Shown one piece after another: positions 43,997 to 52,543 of a stretch of 64,000 bases of DNA (within the stretch, counting starts at the first letter, position 1; each line of letters starts with the position of its first letter). The translations under genes and the position numbers were made by a program. The notes beneath the pieces are model-generated. The model saw nothing but the letters and a program-made list of their open reading frames with translations, ran no database searches and was not told the DNA's origin. Origin of the DNA: Pseudomonas sp. B20(2017). Lineage in GTDB: Bacteria; Pseudomonadota; Gammaproteobacteria; Pseudomonadales; Pseudomonadaceae. Location: the NCBI RefSeq assembly GCF_002113125.1, contig NZ_NEJP01000012.1, positions 1 through 64,000 on the forward strand, read 5' to 3'.

Positions 43997-44227
43997 ATGA
44001 AGAGAGAGCAGGTGCGGGAGCGACACAAGGAAGGGCTCATTGCGGCGACTCATGTGATCCAGAACCCGGCGAATCCGGGGGAGTGGATCGTGTTTTTCAA
44101 GAAAAGCGCCGGTCGCAGTTATTTCCTGGTGGACGATAACGACGAAGTCGAGTCCTTCAACCGGCTCGATGACCTGATCGAGGTCGTGCGCGGAATGGGG
44201 ATCAAGTTCGCCGAAATTCACATGTAA
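43997..44227 (+). CDS. Small hypothetical protein
   Basis: A 76-residue cytosolic protein starting MKREQVRERHKEGLIAATHV, with a good ribosome binding site (CTGGAGAGGTGA). The sequence alternates strand and helix (GEWIVFFKKSAGRSYFLVDD, then LDDLIEVVRGMGIKFAEIHM), consistent with a compact alpha/beta domain. I do not recognise the family. It ends two bases from the convergent lipoprotein gene. Confidence 0.75.
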   Translation: MKREQVRERHKEGLIAATHVIQNPANPGEWIVFFKKSAGRSYFLVDDNDEVESFNRLDDLIEVVRGMGIKFAEIHM

Positions 44228-44229
44228 GG

Positions 44230-44526
44230 CTATTTACAAACCACCACTACGCTACGGTTTTTGTAGTTGCCGACGTCGACGCCCAACGTCTTGTCGTCTT
44301 CCTTGGGCGCCGGTGTGCCGTCAGTCCCGACGATCCGATAACCGGTCCCGGCACAGGACGCATCAGCCTTTTCATAACAGCTGGCCCAGGAATTGGCTTC
44401 ACCGGAGCAGTCGATGCTCAAACCTTGTTCGCCGTTGTTCAGGTAGGTGGTCTGCGAGGTAGCGCAGCCGGCCAGGGCTGCGAGCGCAATCAGGGGCAGG
44501 CAGTTGATGAAATGGCTTTTTCTCAT
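44230..44526 (-). CDS. Hypothetical lipoprotein
   Basis: A 98-residue protein with a lipoprotein signal peptide ending LAALAGC (Cys 21). The mature part has three more spaced pairs of Cys (DCSG, SCYEKADASC, VVCK) that could form disulfides in the periplasm. The ATG at 44526 follows CGAAGACGACACTGCC. The family is unknown. Confidence 0.75.
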   Translation of the reverse strand: MRKSHFINCLPLIALAALAGCATSQTTYLNNGEQGLSIDCSGEANSWASCYEKADASCAGTGYRIVGTDGTPAPKEDDKTLGVDVGNYKNRSVVVVCK

Positions 44527-44620
44527 GGCAGTGTCGTCTTCGAGGAGGAGGGGGCTAGACGCTATGACAGCGCCGGCATGAAAAGGTTATAGCGTTTGGC
44601 CACTTCTTTGTGCGCAGCCC

Positions 44621-44647
44621 AAAAAAAGCCCTGCGCGAAGGCAGGGC
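44621..44647 (-). terminator. Hairpin terminator after the small gene at 44667
   Basis: On the minus strand GCCCTGC, a short loop and GCAGGGC are followed by seven T. It lies 20 bases beyond the stop of the 62-residue gene. Confidence 0.8.
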
Positions 44648-44666
44648 CGGGATTTGTCGTTGCCGA

Positions 44667-44855
44667 TCAGTCTTGATCCTTGCCGCGACGCTTCGGTGCA
44701 GGAGGCGTGTAATCAAGCACCGCGGCCACTTCAATCGCCATCGCTTCAGTGGGCAACGGCCCGGACACATCTTCGCCGTTGGCGGCAGTGATATGCCACT
44801 GGCCATCTTCCGCCTTGGCGACGGTGTATCCGTTGATGATTTTTGCTGCGGACAT
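44667..44855 (-). CDS. Small hypothetical protein
   Basis: A 62-residue protein starting MSAAKIINGYTVAKAEDGQW and ending in a basic PKRRGKDQD tail. The first half looks like beta strands (GQWHITAANGEDVSGPLP), the middle a helix. It has its own terminator. Function unknown. Confidence 0.65.
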   Translation of the reverse strand: MSAAKIINGYTVAKAEDGQWHITAANGEDVSGPLPTEAMAIEVAAVLDYTPPAPKRRGKDQD

Positions 44856-45102
44856 CTAGCGGCCTCGTTGGCTGTTTCAAAGGCGCCATGATAACGGTAA
44901 ATCGGCAATTGGGAGCAGGTCGATGCGGCGTACCGAGATCTTTGGGCTAAGCTGATTGCGCAGCCTCTGTATGCGGATTGAACTATCCGCCAGATTATTT
45001 CTCTATGTTGACATCGGTTAGCCAGTGCGGGGCATTGTAAGGTGCACGCCGCCTGATTAGACTGCGCCGAAACTCGTACACACAGCCCTTTCAAGGACTT
45101 AT

Positions 45103-45942
45103 ATGATCAAGAAATGCTTGTTCCCAGCAGCCGGTTACGGTACTCGCTTCCTCCCAGCGACTAAGGCCATGCCCAAAGAAATGCTGCCGGTGGTAAACAA
45201 GCCACTGATCCAGTACGGCGTCGAAGAAGCTCTGGATGCTGGCCTGAACGAAATTTCCATCGTGACCGGTCGTGGCAAGCGCGCCCTGGAAGACCACTTC
45301 GACATCAGCTATGAGCTGGAAAACCAGATCAAAGGCACCGACAAGGAAAAATACCTGGTCGGTATCCGCAAGCTGCTGGACGAGTGTTCGTTCTCCTACA
45401 CCCGTCAGACCGAAATGAAAGGCCTGGGTCACGCGATTTTGACCGGTCGCCCGCTGATCGGTGACGAACCATTCGCTGTGGTGCTGGCGGACGACCTGTG
45501 CGTCAATCTCGAAGGCGACGGTGTACTGACCCAGATGGTCAAGCTGTACAAGCAGTTCCGCTGCTCGATCATTGCCATTCAGGAAGTTGATCCGCAAGAA
45601 ACCAGCAAATACGGTGTTATCGCTGGCGAAATGATCCGCGACGACATCTACCGCGTACACAGCATGGTCGAGAAGCCAAAGCCGGAAGACGCGCCGTCGA
45701 ACCTGGCGATCATCGGCCGTTACATCCTGACCCCGGACATCTTCGACCTGATCGAACAGACCGAGCCAGGCAAAGGCGGTGAAATCCAGATCACCGACGC
45801 CCTGATGAAACAAGCCCAGAACGGCTGCGTAATGGCCTACAAGTTCAAGGGCAAGCGTTTCGACTGCGGTGGTGCTGAAGGCTACATCGAAGCAACCAAC
45901 TTCTGCTTCGAGAACTTCTACAAGACTGGCAAGGCTTACTAA
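45103..45942 (+). CDS. galU: UTP-glucose-1-phosphate uridylyltransferase GalU
   Basis: A 279-residue nucleotidyltransferase that makes UDP-glucose for lipopolysaccharide, exopolysaccharide and trehalose pathways. FPAAGYGTRFLPATKAMPKE at residues 7-26 is the nucleotide-binding signature with the catalytic Lys. FAVVLADDLCVN near residue 125 holds the Mg-binding Asp, and VEKPKPEDAPSNLAIIGRYI near residue 190 the sugar-binding Glu-Lys. Length is normal. A monocistronic gene with its own terminator. Confidence 0.97.
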   Translation: MIKKCLFPAAGYGTRFLPATKAMPKEMLPVVNKPLIQYGVEEALDAGLNEISIVTGRGKRALEDHFDISYELENQIKGTDKEKYLVGIRKLLDECSFSYTRQTEMKGLGHAILTGRPLIGDEPFAVVLADDLCVNLEGDGVLTQMVKLYKQFRCSIIAIQEVDPQETSKYGVIAGEMIRDDIYRVHSMVEKPKPEDAPSNLAIIGRYILTPDIFDLIEQTEPGKGGEIQITDALMKQAQNGCVMAYKFKGKRFDCGGAEGYIEATNFCFENFYKTGKAY

Positions 45943-45963
45943 TACAGCCTGATCTGCCTGTAC

Positions 45964-45990
45964 GAAAAAGCCACCTTCGGGTGGCTTTTT
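45964..45990 (+). terminator. Terminator after galU
   Basis: AAAAAGCCACC-TTCG-GGTGGCTTTTT: a perfect stem with the very stable TTCG loop and a T tail, 23 bases after the galU stop. Confidence 0.9.
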
Positions 45991-46071
45991 CATTTTCCGC
46001 CCCTATATCGGCAGGAGTGCTTGCCCAACGGACGACGGCGGGTATGCTGATCGCCTGCCGAGGAGATAGAA

Positions 46072-47430
46072 ATGGCCTACGATTTTGACCTTTATGTGAT
46101 TGGTGCCGGTTCCGGCGGTGTGCGGGCTGCGCGTTTTGCTGCCGGGTTTGGTGCGAAAGTGGCGGTGGCCGAGAGCCGTTATCTGGGCGGTACCTGCGTC
46201 AACGTCGGTTGCGTACCGAAAAAACTGTTGGTGTACGGCGCGCATTTCGCCGAAGACTTCGAACAGTCCTCGGGGTTTGGCTGGAGCCTGGGCGAGGCGG
46301 ATTTCGATTGGGCCACGCTGATTGCCAACAAGGATCGCGAGATCAATCGCCTGAACGGCATTTATCGCAATCTACTGGTCAACAGCGGCGTGACCCTGCA
46401 TGAAGCGCACGCCAAGATCGTTGGTCCTCACGAAGTCGAGGTCAACGGCGAGCGCTACACCGCGAAGAATATTCTGATCGCCACCGGTGGCTGGCCGCAG
46501 ATCCCCGAGATTCCGGGGCATGAGCATGCAATCAGCTCGAACCAGGCGTTCTTCCTCAAAGAGCTGCCCAAACGTGTGCTGGTCGTTGGCGGCGGTTACA
46601 TCGCCGTTGAATTTGCCGGGATTTTCCATGGGCTGGGTGCCAACACGACGTTGCTGTATCGCGGGGATCTGTTCCTGCGCGGTTTCGACGGTTCGGTGCG
46701 TAACCACTTGAAGGAAGAGTTGACCAAGCGCGGTCTGGATCTGCAATTCAATGCCGACATTGCCCGCATCGACAAGCAATCCGACGGCAGCCTGAAGGCC
46801 ACCCTCAAGGATGGTCGCGTACTGGAAGCGGATTGTGTGTTCTACGCCACCGGTCGGCGTCCGATGCTGGATAACCTGGGGCTGGAAAACACTGACGTGC
46901 AGCTCGACGACAAAGGCTTCATCAAGGTCGACGAGCAATATCAGACCACCGAGCCATCAATCCTGGCGCTGGGCGATGTCATCGGGCGCGTGCAGTTGAC
47001 GCCAGTGGCGCTGGCTGAAGGCATGGCGGTGGCGCGGCGTCTGTTCAAACCTGAGCAATACCGTCCGGTGGATTACAAGATGATTCCGACGGCAGTGTTC
47101 AGTCTGCCGAACATCGGCACCGTCGGCTTGACCGAAGAGGAAGCGCGGGAAGCGGGTCACGACGTGGTGATCTACGAAAGCCGCTTCCGGCCGATGAAGC
47201 TGACCCTGACTGACTGCCAGGAGCGCACGTTGATGAAGCTGGTGGTCGATGGCAAGTCCGACAAGGTGCTGGGTTGTCACATGGTTGGGCCGGATGCCGG
47301 CGAGATCGTGCAGGGTCTGGCAATTGCACTGAAGGCTGGCGCCACCAAGCGTGACTTCGACGACACCATCGGGGTGCACCCGACGGCGGCCGAAGAATTT
47401 GTCACGATGCGTACGCCGGTCGGCGCTTAA
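46072..47430 (+). CDS. gor: Glutathione-disulfide reductase
   Basis: A 452-residue FAD enzyme that reduces oxidised glutathione with NADPH. The FAD motif GAGSGGVRAARFAAGFG is near residue 11. The redox-active disulfide is in GGTCVNVGCVPKK near residue 40. The NADPH fold VVGGGYIAVEFAGIFHGLG lies near residue 173. The C-terminal HPTAAEEFVTM contains the active-site His-Glu pair. The start follows CGAGGAGATAGAA. The stop overlaps the convergent KfrA-like gene by four bases. Confidence 0.96.
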   Translation: MAYDFDLYVIGAGSGGVRAARFAAGFGAKVAVAESRYLGGTCVNVGCVPKKLLVYGAHFAEDFEQSSGFGWSLGEADFDWATLIANKDREINRLNGIYRNLLVNSGVTLHEAHAKIVGPHEVEVNGERYTAKNILIATGGWPQIPEIPGHEHAISSNQAFFLKELPKRVLVVGGGYIAVEFAGIFHGLGANTTLLYRGDLFLRGFDGSVRNHLKEELTKRGLDLQFNADIARIDKQSDGSLKATLKDGRVLEADCVFYATGRRPMLDNLGLENTDVQLDDKGFIKVDEQYQTTEPSILALGDVIGRVQLTPVALAEGMAVARRLFKPEQYRPVDYKMIPTAVFSLPNIGTVGLTEEEAREAGHDVVIYESRFRPMKLTLTDCQERTLMKLVVDGKSDKVLGCHMVGPDAGEIVQGLAIALKAGATKRDFDDTIGVHPTAAEEFVTMRTPVGA

Positions 47431-48431
47431 GTCTTTTTCGGTTCTGCTGCGTCTGGCGCTGCCACAACGGTGGTGGCCAGACGCAGGCTGGCTTGAACCG
47501 TGGCCAATTCCTTTTCCAGTGATTGATTGAGCTGCGACTGTTCGTCGACGTTCTGCTTGAGCGTCTGGCTTTCCAGTAATGCCACGCGCAGGCGCTCCTG
47601 GAGGAGGGTGCGCTCGCTGTCGACGCGAGACGCCTGCTCCAGCAGTTGATCCTGACGCTGATTGCTGTGCTTGAGCTGATCCTGCATCAGGCTCAGTTCA
47701 CGCAGCGTTCCTCGGTTTTCGGTCAGCAGGCGCTCGTTGTCGCGGTGCAGTTGGGTGATTTCGTCCTGACGTACCAGCGCGCTTTGCTGTGCCTGACGCA
47801 GCTCCATCTGCAATTGCTGCATCTGAGTTTCGTGACGGCTTTGCTCCTGCTCTCGCTGTTCCTTGATGGCGTTGCGGTAGTGTTCAAGCGCATCGCGGGC
47901 GTGCAGGTGTTTTTCTTCCAGCGAGCGGATCTGCTCGTCCTTGTCCTGCAGGCGCAATTCAAAATCGGCCAGCGCCTGATTCAGCCCGGCGTTGCGGGTC
48001 TGCTCGGTCTGCAGCATCGAGCGGGTGTCGCTCAGGGCTTCGGATTCCTTGGCCAGCGCGGCAGTCTGAATGTCGTGTTTCTTCTCCAGTTGCGCATGAT
48101 CCTGACGAAGCTGATTCAGCTCGTCCTCCAGTGCCTGACGTTGTTGCTCGTACTGCTCGCGCGCCTGATCAATTGGCTCTTGTGCCTGTTCTTTCAGGCG
48201 TTGTGCAAGGCGCGTGACGAGAGCCAGCAGTTCGTCATCAATGGGTTCTGCCGACGGATCCGCTGGCTCGCTGCCGTCATCCAGCTCTTTTAGATAGCGA
48301 TGAATCGTGGTTTTTGAGCCCGTATTGCCCAGCTCGATGCGTACTGCATCGATACTGGGATGTTCGCCACGGGCGAGGATCGCTGCGCGCGCGATCTGGA
48401 CTACTGCTTTGTTAACGCCGCCACGGGCCAT
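47427..48431 (-). CDS. KfrA-like DNA-binding coiled-coil protein
   Basis: A 334-residue protein. The N-terminal KfrA-type DNA-binding domain (about 1-60) includes NKAVVQIARAAILARGEHPS, then ELGNTGSKTTIHRYLKEL. The rest, about 75-310, is a long coiled coil very rich in Gln, Glu, Arg and Leu. Plasmid KfrA proteins bind their own promoters and help segregation. This one is chromosomal and divergent from a tyrosine recombinase gene. The start at 48431 fits the KfrA N-terminus. A TGGTACA/TGTACCA repeat just upstream is a candidate autoregulatory site. Confidence 0.88.
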   Translation of the reverse strand: MARGGVNKAVVQIARAAILARGEHPSIDAVRIELGNTGSKTTIHRYLKELDDGSEPADPSAEPIDDELLALVTRLAQRLKEQAQEPIDQAREQYEQQRQALEDELNQLRQDHAQLEKKHDIQTAALAKESEALSDTRSMLQTEQTRNAGLNQALADFELRLQDKDEQIRSLEEKHLHARDALEHYRNAIKEQREQEQSRHETQMQQLQMELRQAQQSALVRQDEITQLHRDNERLLTENRGTLRELSLMQDQLKHSNQRQDQLLEQASRVDSERTLLQERLRVALLESQTLKQNVDEQSQLNQSLEKELATVQASLRLATTVVAAPDAAEPKKT

Positions 48432-48455
48432 ATCTGCTCCTACCATTTCGTACTG

Positions 48456-48487
48456 TGGTACATGCCACTAAAGTACGCAGTGTACCA
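48456..48487. promoter_or_regulatory. Inverted repeat between kfrA-like and recombinase genes
   Basis: TGGTACA (48456-48462) and TGTACCA (48481-48487) are perfect 7-base inverted arms with an 18-base spacer, 25-56 bases upstream of the KfrA-like start. Extra GTAC copies occur at 48450-48453 and 48473-48476. The position suits binding by the KfrA-like protein or the recombinase. Confidence 0.5.
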
Positions 48488-48608
48488 TGTTGAAAATAAA
48501 GTGAAACAGGCACCGATAGACGGGCGGGATATACTGGTATTACCCCGTGTGAAACCTCTAAAATCGGTTTCCGCACGAACCCTCAGTACGCCACGAGTAA
48601 ATCAGCCC

Positions 48609-49547
48609 ATGAGCGATATCGATCGCTACCTGCAAGCCGCCACCCGGGAGAACACCCGCCGCAGTTATCGCGCGGCCATTGAGCACTTCGAATCCGCGTG
48701 GGGAGGGTTTCTGCCGGCGACAGCGGATAGCGTCGCGCGGTACCTGGTAGCGCATGCCGGCGTGTTGTCGGTCAACACGTTGAAGTTGCGTCTGTCGGCG
48801 TTGGCGCAGTGGCATAACAGTCAAGGCTTCGCCGATCCCACCAAGTCGCCGGTGGTGCGCAAAGTGTTCAAGGGCATTCGCGCCCTGCATCCGGCTCAGG
48901 AAAAACAGGCCGAGCCACTGCAATTGCGCGATCTTGAGCAGACCGTCGCCTGGCTTGAGCAGGAAATGAAGGACGCTAGAGAGAATCAGGACCGGCCGCT
49001 ATTGCTCAGAGCCTGCCGGGATCGGGCATTGATTCTGCTGGGCTTCTGGCGTGGCTTTCGCAGCGATGAGCTTTGTCGGGTGCAGATCGAGCACGTGCAG
49101 GCGCACGCCGGCAGCGGCATCACCCTGTACCTGCCGCGCAGCAAGGGCGATCGGGAAAATCTCGGCCAGACCTATCAGGCCCCGGCGCTGCTGAAGTTGT
49201 GCCCGGTGCAGGCTTATATCGAATGGATCACCGAAGCGGCGCTGGTGCGGGGCCCGGTGTTTCGCGCCGTCGACCGGTGGGGCAATCTGAGTGAGGAGGG
49301 CTTGCACGCCAACAGCGTGATCCCTTTATTGCGCCAGGCTCTGGAGCGCTCGGGAATCTCTGCCGAGCGCTACACCAGCCATTCCCTGCGTCGCGGCTTC
49401 GCAACCTGGGCCCATCAAAGCGGCTGGGATCTCAAATCGTTGATGAGTTACGTGGGCTGGAAGGATATGAAGTCCGCCATGCGCTATGTTGAAGCGAGCC
49501 CCTTTCACGGGATGGCCCGGATTACGGATAAGCCGCTGTCGCCGTAG
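48609..49547 (+). CDS. Tyrosine recombinase / site-specific integrase
   Basis: A 312-residue recombinase. A SAM-like core-binding N-domain (about 1-95) includes TRRSYRAAIEHFESAWGGFL. The catalytic domain has Arg 151 (GFRSDEL), Lys 180, His 258 and Arg 261 (HSLRRGFATWA), Trp 284 and the nucleophile Tyr 293. All catalytic residues are present. No ribosome binding site is obvious at 48609; an in-frame GTG at 48549 is an alternative. No attachment-site repeats, cargo or tRNA are near, so it does not look like the integrase of a visible island. Confidence 0.9.
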   Translation: MSDIDRYLQAATRENTRRSYRAAIEHFESAWGGFLPATADSVARYLVAHAGVLSVNTLKLRLSALAQWHNSQGFADPTKSPVVRKVFKGIRALHPAQEKQAEPLQLRDLEQTVAWLEQEMKDARENQDRPLLLRACRDRALILLGFWRGFRSDELCRVQIEHVQAHAGSGITLYLPRSKGDRENLGQTYQAPALLKLCPVQAYIEWITEAALVRGPVFRAVDRWGNLSEEGLHANSVIPLLRQALERSGISAERYTSHSLRRGFATWAHQSGWDLKSLMSYVGWKDMKSAMRYVEASPFHGMARITDKPLSP

Positions 49548-49552
49548 ATATC

Positions 49553-49590
49553 GTTTTCTTCTATTAATATCCTCAGCTAATAGCGAAAAC
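49553..49590. promoter_or_regulatory. Nested dyad upstream of ahpC, possible OxyR site
   Basis: CTATTA (49561-49566) pairs with TAATAG (49578-49583), and outside them GTTTTC (49553-49558) pairs with GAAAAC (49585-49590). The ATAG/CTAT content and the two-tier dyad, 94-131 bases before the ahpC ATG, recall OxyR recognition elements. It has no GC-rich stem, so it is not a terminator of the recombinase gene. Confidence 0.4.
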
Positions 49591-49683
49591 AAATCAGCAG
49601 CATCAGGTTTGCCAATGAGCCATCCGTCGAGTGACTGGGTAGGATTCACCCATCGAATTCACAACCCTGACGGAGAGTCATCA

Positions 49684-50247
49684 ATGCCTATCATCAACAG
49701 CCAAGTAAAACCGTTCAAAGCTACCGCGTTCAAAAACGGCGACTTCGTACAAGTCTCGGACGCTGACCTGAAAGGCAAATGGTCCGTAGTGTTCTTCTAC
49801 CCGGCCGACTTCACTTTCGTTTGCCCAACCGAACTCGAAGACCTGGCTGACAACTACGCCGCCTTCCAGAAACTGGGCGTAGAGATCTACAGCGTTTCGA
49901 CCGACACCCACTTTGCCCACGCTGCCTGGCACAACACTTCGCCAGCCATCGGCAAAATCGAATACACCATGATCGGTGACCCGACCCACGTTATCTCCCG
50001 CAACTTCGACGTGCTGATCGAGGAAGCTGGTCTGGCTGACCGTGGCACCTTCGTGATCAACCCTGAAGGCCAGATCAAAATCGTTGAACTGAACGATGGC
50101 GGCGTTGGCCGTGACGCTTCCGAGCTGCTGCGCAAAATCAAGGCTGCTCAGTACGTTGCTGCTCACCCAGGCGAAGTTTGCCCGGCCAAGTGGAAAGAAG
50201 GCGAGGCCACTCTGGCTCCGTCCCTGGACCTGGTCGGCAAGATCTAA
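49684..50247 (+). CDS. ahpC: Peroxiredoxin AhpC
   Basis: A 187-residue typical 2-Cys peroxiredoxin that reduces H2O2, organic peroxides and peroxynitrite. The peroxidatic Cys is in FYPADFTFVCPTELEDLADN near residue 47, and the resolving Cys in HPGEVCPAKWKEG near residue 166. The start at 49684 follows GACGGAGAGTCATCA. It is followed by a hairpin at 50314, then ahpF in the same direction, its flavin reductase. Codon use is highly optimised, as expected for an abundant protein. Confidence 0.97.
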   Translation: MPIINSQVKPFKATAFKNGDFVQVSDADLKGKWSVVFFYPADFTFVCPTELEDLADNYAAFQKLGVEIYSVSTDTHFAHAAWHNTSPAIGKIEYTMIGDPTHVISRNFDVLIEEAGLADRGTFVINPEGQIKIVELNDGGVGRDASELLRKIKAAQYVAAHPGEVCPAKWKEGEATLAPSLDLVGKI

Positions 50248-50313
50248 GTCTGTGACACACGCAATGCAGGGCGGGACTCCGCACCTACTCAAGTAAGCTG
50301 CACCGCCCAATAG

Positions 50314-50347
50314 AAAAGCCCGGGCGAGATTCGCTCGGGCTTTTTTT
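50314..50347 (+). terminator. Terminator or attenuator between ahpC and ahpF
   Basis: GCCCGGGCGA-GAT-TCGCTCGGGC with one G-T pair, then seven T. It lies between ahpC and ahpF and may lower ahpF expression relative to the abundant AhpC. Confidence 0.85.
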
Positions 50348-50377
50348 CGCCTCAAATAAAGTCAGGAGATCGCCCGT

Positions 50378-51940
50378 ATGTTGGACGCCAATCTTAAAGC
50401 CCAGTTGAAATCGTACCTGGAACGGGTCACCCAGCCGATCGAGATCGTTGCATCACTCGACGACGGTGCGAAATCCCGTGAAATGCTCGACCTGCTGAAA
50501 GACGTTGCCAGTCTTTCGCACCAGATTACTTTGATCGACAGCGGCGACGATGCACGCAAGCCGTCGTTCTCGATCAACCGCCCGGGTGCCGACATCAGCC
50601 TGCGTTTCGCCGGCATCCCGATGGGCCATGAATTCACTTCGCTGGTGCTGGCCCTGCTGCAAGTCGGCGGCCACCCTTCGAAGGCCAGTGTCGAAGTGAT
50701 CGAACAGATCCGCTCGCTCAAGGGCGAGTTCAACTTCGAGACTTACTTCTCGCTGTCCTGCCAGAACTGCCCGGACGTCGTTCAGGCGCTGAACCTGATG
50801 GCCGTGCTGAACCCGAACATCCGCCACGTCGCCATCGACGGCGCGCTGTTCCAGGACGAAGTAAACGATCGCAAGATCATGGCTGTGCCAAGCATCTACC
50901 TCAACGGCGAAAATTTCGGCCAGGGCCGCATGGGCCTGGAAGAAATCCTCGCCAAACTCGACACCGGCGCAATCGAGCGTCAGGCCGAGAAAATCAGCGC
51001 CAAGCAAGCCTTTGATGTGCTGGTGGTCGGCGGTGGCCCGGCCGGTGCTTCGGCGGCGATCTATGCCGCACGTAAAGGCATTCGCACAGGTGTTGCAGCC
51101 GAGCGCTTCGGCGGTCAGGTGCTGGACACCATGGCCATCGAGAACTTCATTTCGGTGCAGGAAACCGAAGGCCCGAAACTGGCGACCGCGCTGGAAGAAC
51201 ACGTCAAGCAGTACGACGTCGACATCATGAACCTGCAACGCGCCGACCAGCTGATCCCGGGCATGAATGGCGAGCTGCATGAAGTCCGCTTTGCCAGCGG
51301 CGCGACCCTCAAAGCCAAGAGCGTGATTCTGGCTACGGGTGCACGGTGGCGTGAAATGAACGTGCCGGGTGAGCAGGAATACCGCAACAAAGGCGTGGCG
51401 TACTGCCCGCACTGTGACGGTCCGCTGTTCAAAGGCAAGCGTGTGGCGGTGATTGGCGGCGGTAACTCTGGCGTCGAAGCGGCCATCGATCTGGCCGGTA
51501 TCGTGTCCCACGTCACCTTGCTTGAGTTCGATGTACAACTGCGTGCCGACGCCGTGTTGCAACGCAAGCTGCACAGTCTGCCGAACGTGACAGTGATCAC
51601 CAGTGCACAAACCACTGAAGTGACGGGCAATGGCGAGAAGGTCAACGGCCTGCGCTACAAGGATCGCAATACTGACGAGCTGCGCACGGTCGAGCTGGAA
51701 GGGATATTCGTGCAGATCGGTCTGCTACCCAACACCGATTGGCTCAAAGGCACCATCGAGCTGTCGCCGCGCGGCGAGATCATCGTCGATAACCGTGGTG
51801 AAACCTCGATCCCTGGTATCTTCGCCGCCGGTGACGTGACCACCGTGCCGTACAAGCAGATCGTCATTGCGGTGGGCGAGGGTGCCAAGGCCTCCCTCAG
51901 CGCCTTCGATCACTTGATCCGCACTTCGGCTCCGGCGTAA
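50378..51940 (+). CDS. ahpF: Alkyl hydroperoxide reductase subunit F (AhpF)
   Basis: A 520-residue FAD disulfide reductase that recycles AhpC with NAD(P)H. The N-terminal double thioredoxin-fold domain (about 1-200) has the redox pair in SCQNCPDVVQAL near residue 128. The thioredoxin-reductase-like part has VVGGGPAGASAAIYAARKG near residue 217, the active CPHC near residue 345, and the C-terminal FAD motif GIFAAGDVTTVPYKQ near residue 479. The start follows CAGGAGATCGCCCGT. Confidence 0.97.
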   Translation: MLDANLKAQLKSYLERVTQPIEIVASLDDGAKSREMLDLLKDVASLSHQITLIDSGDDARKPSFSINRPGADISLRFAGIPMGHEFTSLVLALLQVGGHPSKASVEVIEQIRSLKGEFNFETYFSLSCQNCPDVVQALNLMAVLNPNIRHVAIDGALFQDEVNDRKIMAVPSIYLNGENFGQGRMGLEEILAKLDTGAIERQAEKISAKQAFDVLVVGGGPAGASAAIYAARKGIRTGVAAERFGGQVLDTMAIENFISVQETEGPKLATALEEHVKQYDVDIMNLQRADQLIPGMNGELHEVRFASGATLKAKSVILATGARWREMNVPGEQEYRNKGVAYCPHCDGPLFKGKRVAVIGGGNSGVEAAIDLAGIVSHVTLLEFDVQLRADAVLQRKLHSLPNVTVITSAQTTEVTGNGEKVNGLRYKDRNTDELRTVELEGIFVQIGLLPNTDWLKGTIELSPRGEIIVDNRGETSIPGIFAAGDVTTVPYKQIVIAVGEGAKASLSAFDHLIRTSAPA

Positions 51941-51958
51941 ATCCCGGGCCTGAAACAG

Positions 51959-51988
51959 AAAAACCCCATCAGCGATGATGGGGTTTTT
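51959..51988 (+). terminator. Terminator after ahpF
   Basis: AAACCCCATC, a short loop and GATGGGGTTTTT form a stem with A and T tails, 19 bases beyond the ahpF stop. Given the flanking A and T tracts it can also end the convergent gloA transcript. Confidence 0.85.
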
Positions 51989-52021
51989 CTTTGCGGGCTG
52001 CTTTCTATCCAGGCTCAGGCT

Positions 52022-52543
52022 TTACAGCGGCGCCGGCTGGATGATTTCGACCCAGTAGCCATCCGGATCCTTGATGAACGCCAGGCTCTTCATGCGGCCA
52101 TCGGTCAGGCGTTTCTGGAAGTCGCAGCCAAGCTCTTCAAAGCGTGCGCAAGCAGCGACGATGTCTGGCACCGAAATGCAGATGTGGCCGAAACCGCGCG
52201 GGTCGGTGTTGCCGTTGTGGTAGGCGAAATCTGCGTCGTTCTCGGTGCCGTGGTTGTGGGTCAGTTCCAGAATGCCGGGAATCGACTTCATCCACTCGGT
52301 GCGGGCAGCGGCGTCGGCCGGGATCTGCGATTTGTCGACCAGGGCGAGGAAGTACAGGCTGAATTCCGCTTCCGGGAAATCACGCTTTTCTACCAGCGAG
52401 AAACCCAATACGCGGGTGTAGAAATCCAGCGATTTGGTGATGTCTTTGACGCGCAGCATGGTGTGGTTGAACACGAAGTTGCGGGTTGCGCTGTCCGGGG
52501 TGGCAGTGACGCCGGGGAAAGTGTTCAGTTCTTGCAGGCTCAT
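52022..52543 (-). CDS. gloA: Lactoylglutathione lyase (glyoxalase I)
   Basis: A 173-residue metalloenzyme that isomerises the methylglyoxal-glutathione adduct. FNHTMLRVKDITKSLDFYTR near residue 24 carries the first His ligand, ILELTHNHGTEND near residue 92 the Glu and the glutathione loop, GFGHICISVPD near residue 117 the second His, and YWVEIIQPAPL at the C-terminus the last Glu. Length fits the longer, eukaryote-like GloA type found in Pseudomonas. Placed near gor, it fits a glutathione-dependent detoxification group. Confidence 0.95.
   Translation of the reverse strand: MSLQELNTFPGVTATPDSATRNFVFNHTMLRVKDITKSLDFYTRVLGFSLVEKRDFPEAEFSLYFLALVDKSQIPADAAARTEWMKSIPGILELTHNHGTENDADFAYHNGNTDPRGFGHICISVPDIVAACARFEELGCDFQKRLTDGRMKSLAFIKDPDGYWVEIIQPAPL

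Noticed and set aside
48609..49547. Integrase as evidence for a genomic island or prophage
   Set aside because: No direct repeats, tRNA target, cargo genes or composition break were seen on either side; neighbours are core genes.
50453..51610. 385-residue open frame antisense to ahpF
   Set aside because: No motif; ahpF on the other strand is complete and strongly supported.
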